The translations under genes and the position numbers were made by a program. Below, piece by piece: positions 13,504-25,791 of a stretch of 64,000 nucleotides of DNA. How positions within the stretch are numbered: position 1 is the first letter of the stretch; each line of letters begins with the position of its first letter. The notes beneath the pieces were generated by a model, which was given only the letters and a program-made list of their open reading frames with translations, ran no database searches and had not been told where the DNA came from. The DNA comes from Byssochlamys sp. IMV 00236 (taxonomy: Eukaryota; Ascomycota; Eurotiomycetes; Eurotiales; Thermoascaceae). The DNA lies in contig MSJH02000803.1 in assembly GCA_001931875.2 (NCBI GenBank), positions 186,362 to 250,361 on the forward strand, read 5' to 3'.

Positions 13504-14226
13504 TCCTACGCTACTTACTTTCTCCAGGGGACATTTTAATAACGATGATCCTCCGGACCTTCTTCGAATTTTCTTATTATTATTATTCTTTTTTTTTTCT
13601 TCCTCAAGATATACTCTGTCGCGATGTATGGTATTGTGAAACGGTCTTATATAACTAGCATGTGGGCTCACAACGGGCTGGGCCTGATGAGGGAAAGAAC
13701 ATGACTGAACCAAGAAAGACAGATTTTACATGTCAAGATAATTTATTTAGATGAATGTATTTAATAATATTCGAACTATGTCTCTCCAGCTAATTAGTCA
13801 GACATTCCCATCTGGGCTTCACATCGATGGATAGATACATCGTCTTAAATCACAAGGCCGCATTATCTATCACAGAAAGCGTCGACCGGGCAGATGTAAA
13901 GGAGAGATAAATCAAAAGATAATAACTTTTTACACGTGATGTGCCATCTCTATTGATGATGTGGTGAACTATGTTAATAACAGTAATATAGAAAAGAATA
14001 ACTCGGGGGTATCGGAAAATGACCCATATACAGTAGCGCGTGCATGTTTCAGGTGCGCTCTAGACGTACAGTGACATGACAAAAGAAAAAACCGCTGTGC
14101 GTGATACAGAGAATGGTGATCTGTTGGGGGCTCTAATGGAAGGGATGGATGAATGATGCCATGTACAGTATGGCGATCTAATTAACGTAAGGAATGGTCG
14201 AGGGTCGTTGCAGTTGTTGTAGGCCC
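13504..14226. other. Intergenic: convergent 3' regions with simple repeats
   Basis: About 720 bp between two convergent genes. It holds a short (TTA)n/poly-T stretch near 13575-13600 and AT-rich sequence. No open frame with coding character was seen. Confidence 0.6.
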
Positions 14227-15597
14227 TTATCCTAGGATTTCGGGAGCGACTTGTTCCGCGATTGATGCTTCCGTTTGCACACCAGTGTCCTTGACTTCGG
14301 TCTCGGCGGCTTCTTTCGCAGCTGCTTCTTTGGCCTTCTTGGACTCTTTCTGGCTAGTCTTATAGGAATAGTATCGGAGGAAGAGGATGATCATAACTAA
14401 ATAGGATGTCAGACTCCGTGTAAGAATGATTGGGGGTGGAGGGGAAGGCTACTTACTAGCACTTGTGGCGATTGCCATCGCTGCTCTTCTGGTAAGAATC
14501 CATCTTAACCCTTCAGCCTCACTTTTTCCGTCGCTATTCAGCGATACAGTGATCTTGTAGTTCAGCTCTTGAATTGCGGTGTCCAGACTCCGCTGGAGTT
14601 CCCTTGTCGTCATCTTGTGGTCGTTGAACATGCCCTTCAGGTCATCTTTGAGACCCGTCAGTTCCTGGTTCAGGCGTTGTGATAGGATGTCCACTTCATG
14701 TTGTAGCTGAGTCCTGGAAGTGCGTTGGCGCTGGATCTCTGCATTTCTGGAGGCCTGGAGAGACTGCTGAAGCTCCGAGCAGGCAGCTTTGAACAGATAT
14801 GACTCATTCTCAACGTCCGACTTGGAGGTCAGGCTTTCCCGGGCCAATTCAAGGTTGTCTTGCAGAATACCACGGATCGCCTTCATCATCGTAACTGACT
14901 GCTCATCTGTGAAGCCACTCTTTGCCAGATCCCGCACCAAGCTATATGTGTCGAAATGATGGACGTATGGGGGTGGTGTCAGATGCGGCGGCTTCTGGCC
15001 ATTGGCGGCGGAGACTCCAGATGGAGTTAAATAAGAGGAAGGCGAAGGCATCTGCAAGACGTCTTGTAGAGGGTTGTCGTCAGAAGAGGCAGGTTGCGTC
15101 TGGCGCGCCTCATCCTTGCGCTGTCGTAGAGAAGGATCACTGTTCTCGACATCATCTACGTCTTCATCCGGGTTGGCATTCTCCTGAGGTGGGAGTTCGG
15201 CTGAAAGATTGGTCGAGCTTGCATCAACTGCCGGGTTCTTCTCTTGACCGGATTGTCCTTTCTCAGTTGTCTTGTTAGAATCTTGCGCTTGCGCTCGTTC
15301 CGGTTGAGCATCACTCCGCTGGTCCTGCGAGCTGTCCCTTTGGGACGAGGCCTCGCGCGAAGACTGGTCCCCAGATTTGGCCTTTGGCCGCTCTGGAGGA
15401 GGCAGTTTAGCTTCCACAGCTGGACCGTAGCGGCGGTGGTATGAGGTCTCTTGCTCGCATCGCTGGCTCGTATGGAAATCTGCGCGCGGAAAGCGACTGC
15501 GGGAACGAGGACGGAGAGAGCGGTACGTTGCTGGCTCGCACGACCGTAGGGATCGGACGATGTTTGGATATAGGAAGGGAAGCCTTGGTGCCGTCAT
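14227..15597 (-). CDS. Mitochondrial DUF1640 protein (MCUR1/CCDC90, Fmp32-like)
   Basis: Two exons on the minus strand, 15597-14457 and 14396-14227, giving 436 aa. The N-terminus is an Arg/Ser-rich mitochondrial presequence, then a long low-complexity Gln/Ser/Glu/Asp linker to about residue 200. The DUF1640 domain begins with HFDTYSLVRDLAKSGFTDEQ and has a long coiled coil (LQHEVDILSQRLNQELTGLK). The second exon supplies the rest of the C-terminal membrane helix (after ATSAIMIILFLRYYSY) and an Ala/Glu/Lys tail; without it the protein would stop in the anchor. Relatives are inner-membrane proteins tied to calcium uniporter regulation in animals and to cytochrome oxidase assembly or proline metabolism in yeast. 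The role here is inference. Confidence 0.85.
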
Positions 15598-16177
15598 GAC
15601 GAGAAACTATCTGGTGAGAGAGATAAAGAGAGAGAAAGCATTGGGAGATGGAGGATGCAAGATGGGAGTTGCAATCGGCCGCCCGTGACTTGTCCGCGGC
15701 GAAGCGTTCCTGGTCCGGGCGTGACGTTGTGTCGATCCCCCGCGGGTCCGGGCAAGAGTGGCCGACAGACGCCATCTATGCTCTTTGGATGATATCTCTA
15801 TCTCTTTGCTTCTTCCTTCACTCGTTGGTAGTTACAACGCTGCTACAGAGGTTGATTCCCTAGTAGTGAGTTAATGCTGCACCTGCTTTCGTCCCCTTCA
15901 CTGCTTGTATACCACAGTTCTTGGTAGAAGCGGGACTGAAACCCCACGAACAACCCTCCCATCTCCTACTTTCTCTCTTGCTTCCTCTCTTGCTTCCTCT
16001 CTCGTCTCCCTTGGTTCCTCGTCTTGTTTTATTTCAGTCTATCTCTTGGTCCATCTTGAGCTTTCAGTTTCATCTTGAACTTCGTGTTGGACTTCTTTTC
16101 GAACTCCCTCGCTCACATCATCTCTATCATTTTTGCATCTCACTTTCAGCTTTTCTGTTAACCAACCGGCAATAATA
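15598..16177. other. Intergenic: promoter region with CT-rich tract
   Basis: A divergent spacer between the DUF1640 gene and the decayed HNH gene. At about 15956-16015 there is a CT-rich tract with two adjacent CTTGCTTCCTCTCT units, typical of fungal core promoters. No gene was seen. Confidence 0.55.
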
Positions 16178-18251
16178 ATGGCAGCAGAGTCCCAGGATGT
16201 CTGCAGTGATACCCTGAGTACTATCAGCTCAAACAATCCGGTTATAGTCGAGCAAGAGTGCCTATTCAAGCTTGACAATTACGCACCGCAAGACTCAAAC
16301 GATGATACGATAACAGTATGATTACGAGCGTTTCTTGATAACTTACTGGAGGATGGGTTAGTGCATATAATGGACGACATCAAATCACGTGAGAACGATA
16401 GTGATCTGCAATAACTTGCGAGTTTATCTACGGGCGAACCGGTTCGTTGCGAAAAAGGATGCGACACAGGGCGAAGAATTCAATCGAGTGGTCTCAGCGT
16501 GGGCTCAATTGGGCCGAGAAAGAGGACAAGGCAAGTATAAAAGCGTGAAAGAATTTATCAAATTCATCCGAACCAAAGTGGTGATCAACCTGAAGAATAA
16601 TGATAAGTGGTGGCCTGTTATACAGAACCGGACACTCTTTAACGCTTAGGTGGCTTTTAACAGTACGCCGTGGGGTAATGTTAAGTTCACCATTAATAAC
16701 GCATATGCCGCCAGCAGCTGTCGCTTAGACTTTGTGAGTTTCTATTTCTCTCATAAGGGAATTTTGAGCCTCGTCCATACTGACGCACTCAATTCTTCTT
16801 TTCCCAGATCAATGAATTTAACTTGTGGTTCAACGGAGTCTTCGGCGAACAGAAGTCTCTTCCCACGCCGGAGGATGTTAAGGAGATTATTAAGTTTCCT
16901 ATACCTCGCCTGAAGAGTGACCTTACCAAACTGTTTTACCCAGATCTAGAGGACTATAATTGCGTGCCGGAGTTAAAATGGCCATACCGCTACGGCGTCA
17001 CGGCAAAAGACTTCATCTACAACGAGGAAAGCGAAGAGCTCGAAGTACACTGGCCTCGGTTGAAAAAGCCGGTACTGCTAGAACAGTCTATTGAGATATG
17101 GTACCGCAGACCGAATTTCCTGGCAAGGTTTAGTAATGACCAATATAAGTAATGCTTTAAGCGGCTCACAGGAGCGATGGCGAAGGAACTATTCCCAGAC
17201 TTTGGTCTATTCGCTAACATGTGCCGTAGGCATGGGCCCATCGTGAAAAACTTGCTGATTCACGTTCTTTTCTGGTTTAATACAGAGTTCAAAATGCCCA
17301 AAACCCACAACAATGAATTGCAGAGTTCTCTCTCTGACGGAGTACTATTCCCAATGCTGACGCGTCCACGGACACCCGAGACTATTACTCCATCCTCGCG
17401 CCCTGGACTTGAGGACTCGATTGAGGAGATCGCTTCGCAGCTAATACAGCCTTATACTCGCAACGAGCAGGAGTGGCTAAGAAAGGCATGCCTATCGAGA
17501 GATAATTATAGCCGCGTGCTCACCAAGTTGCCTGACGAGAATTCCCAGTTAGAGATTGCAGGTGAGATCGTAACATCTACCGAATGCGCGCATATTATCC
17601 TCTTTTCAATGGGGACTTGGCGTTCTGACTCAGAATATTATTTAAAATCCCAAATTTGGGTGACGTTGGACAGATACTTCCCGTCGTTGCATAGGTTTGG
17701 ATCTACCTAACACTTTATTAATGATCCGCGGAATGCCATGACCATGGACAAATCGTTGCATACCCTTTTTAGCAAGTTTGCAATTGCTTTCGAAGCTACC
17801 GATCAAACTCATGAATACAAGATTAAGAACTATAAACCCAACCATAAAGACACTTGGATCCTAAAAGAAAGGGATAACAAGGTAAAATTTGTTAATCACG
17901 ATAGTCGATACGAACTTCCGGATCCGATCCTTCTCGAGACTCATGCAATTATCGCAAGAATCCTTCATGCCACCGGCAAAGTCGAACAAGTTGACAGACT
18001 CCAAGAAAGACAGTATTGGTGTCCTCGCCGCAGATGGAAGTACAGACATCGCAGCACTCCTATCCGTGACATCTCTCAGTCCTATCTTCTCGTTCCATAA
18101 ACACGACCCCTCGTACCCGACAGTGAGCAAGCATAGAGGGAAAGGTGGGCGGTTGACAGTGGGAGACATTCATCAATGGATACAGAAAAAGAGAACCCTC
18201 GTGAATAGCCGACCACTCGATCGACTCCGCCGGTCTTGCGGGAGGATCTGA
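16178..18251 (+). pseudogene. Decayed HNH endonuclease-type gene
   Basis: One reading frame with coding character runs from about 16389 to 18000 but is broken by three in-frame stops: TAG at 16647-16649, TAA at 17150-17152 and TAA at 17708-17710. A good GT..AG intron at 16734-16807 keeps the frame. A one-base shift near 18000 moves the reading to VLAADGSTDIAALLSVTSLS. The middle part has the fungal HNH layout: CLSRDNYSRVLTK, then ECAHIILFSMG, then NDPRNAMTMDKSLHTLF, supplying the H, N and H. The Cys usual in the first motif is replaced. A possible first exon reads from the ATG at 16178. The N-terminal half is not recognised. Fungal HNH proteins of this kind have no settled role. Confidence 0.7.
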
Positions 18252-18934
18252 CGTTATGAAGTCCCCGACCTAGCTTCTGTCTGGGCGCATCCTACGCCCG
18301 GCCATGCTGACACAGAGGCATTCGATTCTTGGAAACTGGCAAATACCTTGTAGGGCTCGGTATTTGATAAGAGCCCAAGTGGACAGGCTGCTAAACGTCG
18401 GAAAACCCGGAATACGAACAAGCAAAGACCTCCTGCCGACGGACATAAAGAGAGCAAGAGATTTTTTGAAAAGGACGATGGAAGAGGCAGGGGCGAAAGA
18501 GGAAAAAGGCATCGAAGGGCTAGAAGAGTCAGTATGTCTTCGGATACCCGCCAGAGCATGTGAAGCTCTGTGATGCGTGGGTGTATGTCATTGTTAAGAC
18601 AGTTCCAATATCCAAACGAGCATTACGTTGGTCCTACGATCTCTTTATCTGATTGCAACGAGTCCAATTCGAGAATCAATACCATGTGTGTACTTTGCGA
18701 TCAGATAACTAATAGATAGTTTAGATATGATAGCGTACGAAGGAGTTGTTCACTGAGTATGACGTAGACAGTTCAGCGGGTATATTTTGGTTGTTTATCG
18801 CATTGATGAATAAGAATTCTTGCGATTTAATAAACTAGGGACAAAACTCTCTTTCAGAAAAATGTCATGATATCATATTAAAAATTCTATATACAGTATA
18901 AACTCTTCTCTCCATGTGGAATCCTTGAGCCAAC
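18252..18934. other. Region downstream of the HNH pseudogene
   Basis: About 680 bp before the 3' end of COG1. An 89-codon open frame at 18304-18573 and a basic stretch in another frame may be further debris of the decayed gene. The rest (18600-18930) is AT-rich and empty. Confidence 0.4.
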
Positions 18935-21422
18935 CTATGAAGTAGCCAGCAATCCGAAAAGCAACTCAGTGCGCTTCCAGTATTCCTGAGCAGCTTTCGT
19001 TAGACCCTTGGAGAATTCTTTCTTCGGGTCTACGTCGGCTTGGATCTTCTCTGCGACTGCAGACAATTCATCCTTGTATCCTTCTGAGACTTCCTTGATC
19101 GCGAGGACTTTCTGCAGGTATATAGAGTCGAATATGAGTTGGATCTTCCAGTCGCGAAGTAGCTGAGGAGATGGTGATGGATCATTTGACTCGGAGGATT
19201 TAGAGCTCTGTTCCTTGGTTTCCGAGTCTTCGGAATTCGAGTTATCTGAGGGAGGACTCGAAGTTGGTGCGCTTTCATTCGTGGCACTTAGAGACTTGTA
19301 CGTAGATTGAAGTGACTCTGCTGTATGCTTGACGAGTGTCGTTTTCAACACTGCTACAGAAGAAGGGTTCCATAGATCGGGACCGTAGTGATCCATGGCA
19401 GCATTGAGTCGTCGGAGGTATTTGAAAATCGCCGGGGTAGGCTGTACTGGTAATTCGGGTTCTCCTTTCCAGAGCGTACGGCCAGGAACCTTTTGGCCTG
19501 GTCCACTTAGCTGCGGCTTGATAGTCAATGGATTGACTTGCGAAGCAACTGCAGTAGCAAGAGTCTCCTGCAGTCCTGGCACGATTTCTTGCGCGAAAAT
19601 GAAATTGTCATCGAGATAATCGTCAGGTGCATCTCGTCGGATATCTCTAATGAGTCGGAGCATGAATGCAGCCTTTTCACTTTGGCTCGAGGCCCCGAAG
19701 CTTCTGGCAATATCGCGGAAGGAAGATTGCAGGTCGACGAAGGCTTGTGAAACGGCAGAATTCTGCTCTTCCCGTAGAACGGCAGGATCATCCTCATTGA
19801 GAAGGGCTGCCGGGTCGACCGCCGTGTCCTCGTCTTCTGCCTCGTCAAAGGTGTCCTCCCACCGCGTTCGCTTTAGCTCCTCTACCAAGTTTCTGGTAGT
19901 CTCCACTGAGCTCCTCCAAGCATGGTAGCTCTCCTCAATGCTAGAGATATCAGAGTCGCGGCCTAGCAGGACATCCATAACCGCCTGTTTGAAAGTTGAA
20001 GCACCTCCTGAGTAGTCGAGCGAGGTCAAAGCAGGATCCCAAAGTGACTGGGCAGGGTCATGATTTTTATTATCCCAATCCGTAACCAGTGACGAGGCTT
20101 TCTTTCCAATGGAGTCCAGGTTCCTTGCTTGTGCGCGTATAATCGCCGTTAACTGGCCATTGAACAGATTGCGAAGACCCTCCAAGATGCTAAAAGACGA
20201 ATGCGTGGGTGTCGAGCTCCTAGCAGAGAGCCATATATCGAACGCTTGCTTGCGGAGTAAGATCACTTCGGCGAAATTGTGGAAATCCTTCAAGCACTTC
20301 TGTGTGCCTTTCATGAAGCTTTCAAATGCTTCTTTCGACCACTGTTTGATCGATTTCTCTGCGTCAGACTTCTGAAAGTCGGTGAGTTTGATCCATGGTG
20401 TAAAGTTCTTGACGTCGCTGGCCACCCAACGCTCGAATATTTCAAGGTCCAGATCGTCCAGCTTCCTGACATCAGGATCAGTCAAAATTGGCCGGGCCTT
20501 GAGCCTTCCCAGAGAATCAGAGAGTCGACGCGAAAACAGCGTCTTGGTGATTTGGAGAGTCCGAATATACTGCCTTAGAGCCTTGAGGATGTTTGCGCCT
20601 GAAGGATCGCAGAGGTCCAATTGCGCGGCAATGGCGTTCAGACGAACACGATGGAAATGACGAATTGCATCTTCGGAAGACGAGCTAGTTGCCAGGCAGA
20701 ACGCTGCCAGTGTCTCGATAATATCATCAGCTGTAGATTTCACAGAGGTAAGACGACGATCGATGCGCTTCACAATCGTCCTTCTCAGGGAGATCAATTG
20801 GTTCCGCAGTGTCTCCAGAAACGGTGGCTTTGTTTTGTTTTGCGACAGAGTTATGTCAAGCGATCTGGCGATGACGATTATCTTGACAACGAGTAGAGGA
20901 GCGGCACTTTTTCTGAGTAGTCTCGAGATTGCAGAGATGCAACGGTGCTGTAAGGCCATCTGGGCTGCGAAAGCTCGACTCTCTACGTCTGATCCCAGTC
21001 AGTGATGCAATCCACTATCATGCCAATACCATCACCATACCGATCCCTGATGCATCCCGCTTAACCTGAGTGAGATGCGCAGCTTTCTTCTCCATCAATC
21101 GGGGGTTACATCTCCGCCCAATGTCCGTCAAATGCGAGTCGACCTGCTCGATCTCTCCGCTCATCTCGACAATCGTCTCAGCTGTTCCAAGGAGGTCGCG
21201 ATATCTCATACTAGTAACAGCAGTGACTTTTTTAGTACAGGAGCACGCCAACGTTTTCCAGACAACGTTTACTTACCCGACCAGTGCACGCAGCTTTTCT
21301 TTGTTGCTGGCAATATCCCGTCGCAGCTCCTGCTCGACGCGCCGCACGGTGGGCACAGGATACTGGAACGCCTCCTGCCATGACTTCAGGCTCTGCGGAT
21401 CTGGAGTCTCTGCAGCAGCCAT
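18935..21422 (-). CDS. COG1: Conserved oligomeric Golgi complex subunit 1
   Basis: Three exons on the minus strand: 21422-21277, 21210-21041 and 20988-18935, giving 789 aa. The N-terminus reads SLKSWQEAFQYPVPTVRRVE, then RYRDLLGTAETIVEM and LTDIGRRCNPRLMEKKAAHL, the Vps51/COG1 domain. The COG complex tethers retrograde vesicles at the Golgi, and Cog1 links its lobes. The introns are 66 and 52 nt. The C-terminal third has a Ser/Pro/Glu-rich stretch (near residues 690-725), then a helical end. The gene is divergent from CDC123, with 447 bp between the starts. Confidence 0.88.
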
Positions 21423-21869
21423 CTTGAAGAAGACAAGCGCACACAATTAAGAGCACTGCAGGTATACGGCGTAAGAGGGCGATCTCCGCGACAAGCAACG
21501 TGGTCGGGACAAGCTCGAGGCCAGGCACCGCGTGGTGCACGGACCAAATCTGGCTTTCTAGTTCCGACAGGGCAAAGTTGCAAAGCTAATTGTTTATTAG
21601 TTATACATCCAGTTAACTAGTTAGAAACGATCGGGGTGCGTCATATCGTTCCTTAGTTTAGAGACTGAGCTAAGAGTTGGCTAGAGAGTTCTTTAGCTGT
21701 TTGTTCGCCGCTATCAGAAAAAGTTGCCCCGCTTAAAAAGTTCCCGGTTCAACGCCGCACTCAACTTGGGAACTGAGAAAGAGCACCACATACTAATTCT
21801 TTTTTCTTTTCTATCATTTCTAATCCTTTCTGGCTGTCAGATTGAACCAGTTCAGATAGGAAGTTAGTA
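21423..21869. promoter_or_regulatory. Divergent promoter of COG1 and CDC123
   Basis: A 447-bp region between two start codons on opposite strands must hold both promoters. It includes a T-rich stretch (TTCTTTTTTCTTTTCT) near 21798-21813, just upstream of CDC123. No specific operator was recognised. Confidence 0.5.
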
Positions 21870-23242
21870 ATGCCGCTGATGGAGTCAGAAGCCGCTGGGT
21901 CTGCAGGCGAACTGCAGACTCTCCCGTTTCCTCCAGTTACTCATTCCCACATCCTCCATTGCTCATATCATTTCTGGCACCCACTGTAGGAGCAATCCAG
22001 TTACTCTCCCTTGGATACTATCATATTAACATATGGTACAGATACCGAACAATAACCCCAAAGGCCCGTTTAATCCCTCTCACCGATCCTTTCCTCTCAT
22101 ACCTCCGTCAGGACGGTATTGTCCTCCCACCAGAGGATAACGCACGATCCGGCCTCGCAGACGACGACAGCGGGATATACTCTTTCTCCGAAGCATCCGA
22201 AGATGAAGATGATGAAGAGGATGATCCATCTACCGAGTGGAGAGAAATCCATTCGCAGATCAGAGCCACGATCGCCGAGCTCGGCGGCAAAGTGACTCCC
22301 AAACTGAACTGGAGCGCCCCGAAAGACGCAACCTGGATCACAGCTACAAATGATCTCCAATGCCAATCCGCCAACGATATATATCTTCTGCTCAAGAGCA
22401 GCGACTTCGTCACTCATGACCTGGAACACGCCTTCGATGACTGCGTCCCAGACGTCGAAGCCACATCACCCGACCCTCCACAGGTACCTTACCACCTCAT
22501 CCTCCGCAAATACGTCAACTTCAACCCGTCCCTCGAATTCCGCTGCTTCGTGCGTAATCGAACGCTACTATGCATTTGTCAACGAGACCTCAACCATTTC
22601 GACTTCCTCTTCCCGCTCCGCGACACCCTGCGGTCGAGAATCCAGACCTTCTTCGATGAGAAACTAAAGAACACATTTCCCGATCCGAACTTCGTCTTCG
22701 ACGTATACATTCCCCCGCCTCATGAGCGGGCGTGGCTCATTGATGTGAATCCCTGGGCAATCAGGACGGATCCGTTATTATTTAGCTGGATGGAGATCCT
22801 ACATATGAAAGATCCGATAGGTATCAAAGAAGACGAGGACGAAGAGCAGGAAGAAGAAGGTCTAGAAGAGGGCGTTGTGCGATTATCCATACGTCCGTCC
22901 CAGACGACCGTTGCTGCATTCGCACCGGAACCACGACCCAAGACCGAAGAACAGGACTCCAAAGAGCCAGCGCAGCCTCCATCGCCCAATCCTGCTCATT
23001 CCGTTCATGATCAGGAGGATGCGCCGCTGTTCCCGGAATTCCGGCTCGTTCAGCGCGATGATCCAGAGGCGTATGCGTTCTCAACACCTCAGTTTTCGGC
23101 GCATAAGCTACCGCGGGAAGTGGTGGATGCGTCCAGAGCGGGACCAGGGGGTATGAAGGAGTTTATGGGCCAGTGGCAGGATATTCTGGCTAAGAGAATG
23201 CAAGAAGATCAAGAAGTAGGGAGTGATGCGGATGATGATTGA
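21870..23242 (+). CDS. CDC123: Cdc123 (D123 family), eIF2 assembly chaperone
   Basis: Two exons, 21870-21985 and 22042-23242, giving 438 aa. Splicing gives [20 protein letters not shown], the standard D123 start, where the unspliced frame would stop after HPL. ATP-grasp-like blocks follow: [33 protein letters not shown] and [20 protein letters not shown], with the Asp and Asn that bind Mg-ATP. Cdc123 helps join the eIF2 subunits and so controls translation start and cell-cycle entry. The C-terminal 110 residues are an acidic, Pro-rich extension common in Eurotiomycetes. An acidic run ([14 protein letters not shown]) lies near residue 95. Confidence 0.9.
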
Positions 23243-23623
23243 TGTCTACATCATTGAAGGCGGACACTTAAGTTATTCGCATGTGCACATGTTTTTGTAT
23301 GGTAATGAATTATGGACCAGTGGTGAATGTTTTCAAAGGGAAATTTCGGTGTTTCAAAAGATGGGCGAATGAGATATGATGCACGCTTTTCTTTTTTCTT
23401 TTTTGTATTCTATGTCCTCATTAAGGGCCTATGCTTCAGAAATCATATTGGATGTATTGGTCAGAAGCTACGCCAGCCGTCTGGCGATGCCGCTATGTTA
23501 GTCCCGACGACGTCCGTCTCCATGTACCTTGGTAGGACATAAACAATCAATCGAGAAACCCCTGCTAGACGCAGCAACATATGTACTGTACAACCCGACT
23601 GATCTGACAGATCAAGTCCTACA
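23243..23623. other. Intergenic: convergent 3' regions
   Basis: About 380 bp between CDC123 (plus) and the isomerase gene (minus). Poly-T tracts are present and no gene is seen. Confidence 0.6.
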
Positions 23624-24522
23624 TCATAGCTTATGTCTCTTCTGTCCACTCGCAATCTTCTTGAATTCCTCCTGCGGAATACCCTGGAGGAACCTCTCCA
23701 TACCCATAAAGGCCTCGAGACCATTTTGACGATCTAGAATCTCCCTCTCAGGCCGACGGATCAATTCCTTGATCTTCAGTAGACTGGTCTGGCTCAGATG
23801 CGCACCCAGTCGCTCCTCGACTTCCTCCAAAACGAGCTTCAGGAATCCGTCGGAGTCGTCCTTCTTCCCGGACTGAGGGGTGAGAACCTTGTTCACGAAG
23901 CCAGTTGCGACGAGCTCGTCGCAAGTAATGCGCTTGCTCATGATCAAGGCCTCATTGGCCTTTGAGATACCGAGCCGCTCGACAAACGCACGAGAAGCAC
24001 CACCCTCAGCGACCAGGCCGAGGGACGAGAATGGCGTGAGTAGGAAGGCATGCGGAGCAGCATAGATGAAGTCTCCAAAGGCAGTCAGAGCAGCAGAGAG
24101 TCCAACAGCGGGACCGTTGAGTGCCACTACGAGGATCTTCGGGTGCGTATAGAAAGTACGCGTGAGGTCGATATTGTTCACGACGAAGCCGCGAAGAACG
24201 TCCCGACGATCAGTAGAGCTGAGGGTAGCTCCAGGACGGCTGGCATTCACATCTGCTCCACTATGAGATTAAAAAGTTAAGCTTTTTGTTTTTATATTCA
24301 TTACATGATGTGCAAAAAGAAAACTCACGCTGAGAAGAATCGTCCTGTTCCAGTCAAGACGGTGATGAAGATATCATCTCTTGCAGCGACTTCGCGCATG
24401 CGTTCTCCCAGGAGAGAGTACTGGTCTTGAGTAAGGGCATTAAGCTTCGACGCATTGTTCAGTGTGATTATGGCAATGCGGTCCTGGTATTTGACAGTGA
24501 CAACTTCTTCGTTGGAAGCCAT
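23624..24522 (-). CDS. ECI1: Peroxisomal enoyl-CoA delta isomerase / hydratase family protein
   Basis: Two exons on the minus strand, 24522-24329 and 24260-23624, giving 276 aa, normal for the crotonase family. Splicing gives TGTGRFFSAGADVNASRPGA, the first oxyanion-hole segment. The second segment is LVVALNGPAVGLSAALTAFG. The acidic residue that follows (FSSLGLVAEGGASRAF) matches the Glu of Eci1-type isomerases. The protein ends in HKL, close to the HRL peroxisome signal of yeast Eci1 and Dci1. The likely reaction is moving a cis/trans-3 double bond to trans-2 in beta-oxidation of unsaturated fatty acids. A GTGAGT near 24700 and an AG near 24620 suggest an intron in the 5' UTR. Confidence 0.85.
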
Positions 24523-25402
24523 GTTGTAGCGTTATGAGCTGGAAGCTCGACGGTAGTTCCAGCGATGAAGAAATCAGAGAGAGTCAAGTTCACAAATAAA
24601 AGCACACCTCAGTACTGTAGAAGAAGGCAGCTTATCAACAGATAAATGCGTTGCAGTAGTGAAGACCGACGCTTGGACTAAGGTTACAAGCGATACTCAC
24701 CAAAGCCGAGGGATCTACTCCAGAACGAGCAACGAATAGTCAAGTAGCGAACAGCCTACCTAGATCACAGATCACTAGACTCCCGGAAGATGCCAGCTCC
24801 CCCAATGATCAAACTCAGGATGATAAATCTCTCGGATAAACCCAACTAAATTGAGCAAGCTGCTGCAATACGGAGCAGGGCACAAAGCTCCTCAATCTCA
24901 TCTCCATCTCCTAATAATGAAATCGGACCTCGGCAGCTTCGATACGCGCGGTCAGATGACCCCAACCCTGACAGGTCATGTGATCTTCGAGTCTTGCCGC
25001 GCGTTTGTTCTGTTTGCCAATCAGCTCGCGGATTATTCGGCGTTTGGAAGAACTGGCGGCGGCGATCCAGAACGGAGGTGGTCTGAGAAGTAGTAGTGAT
25101 CCCTTTTGCGATACTCGGATGCGTGATTGATATCGCGGTGGACTCACGCTTCAGTTATTTGATATATACATTATCTCATAGATTCGACATTCATTCCAGA
25201 CCTGCGTGGAACGGCTCCTAGTTATCTACCGCAACTACGATTATCCAAAAAGAAGAGAGAGAAAAAAGGGAAATCCCCGGATCGATTTAACGGCCTCTTC
25301 AGCTTCTCTTCCGCAAAGTCTCCGGATCTCCCTATTGATTTGATCTATACTTGAGACGCAAATATAATCAACGGATCTAGCACTCTTCGAGAGATAGCAA
25401 CC
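24523..25402. promoter_or_regulatory. Divergent promoter of ECI1 and PET100
   Basis: An 880-bp region between two opposed start codons. It probably contains a 5' UTR intron of the isomerase gene (donor near 24700, acceptor near 24620 on the minus strand). No further coding sequence is supported. Confidence 0.45.
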
Positions 25403-25791
25403 ATGTCCGCCATCCTCCGCAGGCTGCAAGGCGGCAACCTTGAAGTCTTCAAGGTATATATCAAACCAACCCAAACCCCCATATCCGTCCATTTATCTAT
25501 CTCCCCATCGATTTTCTAACCAAACTGATTATTATGATTTAGTTCGGAATGTACATCCTCTTCCCCATCGGCTGGATGTACTACTTCGGAACGAATCTCG
25601 AAGAACGCTTCTCCGTGCCCGGCTTCTGGCCCAGCGCCGAACAATCGCACAAGATTCCCACCGACAAAGAAGAGATTGATCGCGAGCTGGCGCGTATGCG
25701 GCTCGTGGACAGTGTGAAGCGCGAGAGACGGCAGCGGGAGAGGGAGGCTGCAGAGGCGCTGGCACAGGCGCAGGCGGAGAGTCGGGAGTGA
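25403..25791 (+). CDS. PET100: Cytochrome c oxidase assembly protein Pet100
   Basis: Two exons, 25403-25453 and 25543-25791, giving 99 aa. The start is MSAILRRLQGGNLEVFKFGM and splicing at FK/FG places the single membrane helix FGMYILFPIGWMYYFGTN. WPSAEQSHKIPTDKEEID follows, then a charged coiled-coil tail, all as in fungal Pet100. The protein sits in the mitochondrial inner membrane and is needed to build complex IV. The 89-nt intron lies close to the start codon. The first exon is too short to be found as an open frame by itself. Confidence 0.9.

Noticed and set aside
18304..18573. 89-codon open frame downstream of the HNH pseudogene
   Set aside because: Several frames overlap with similar quality; it is more likely debris than a gene.
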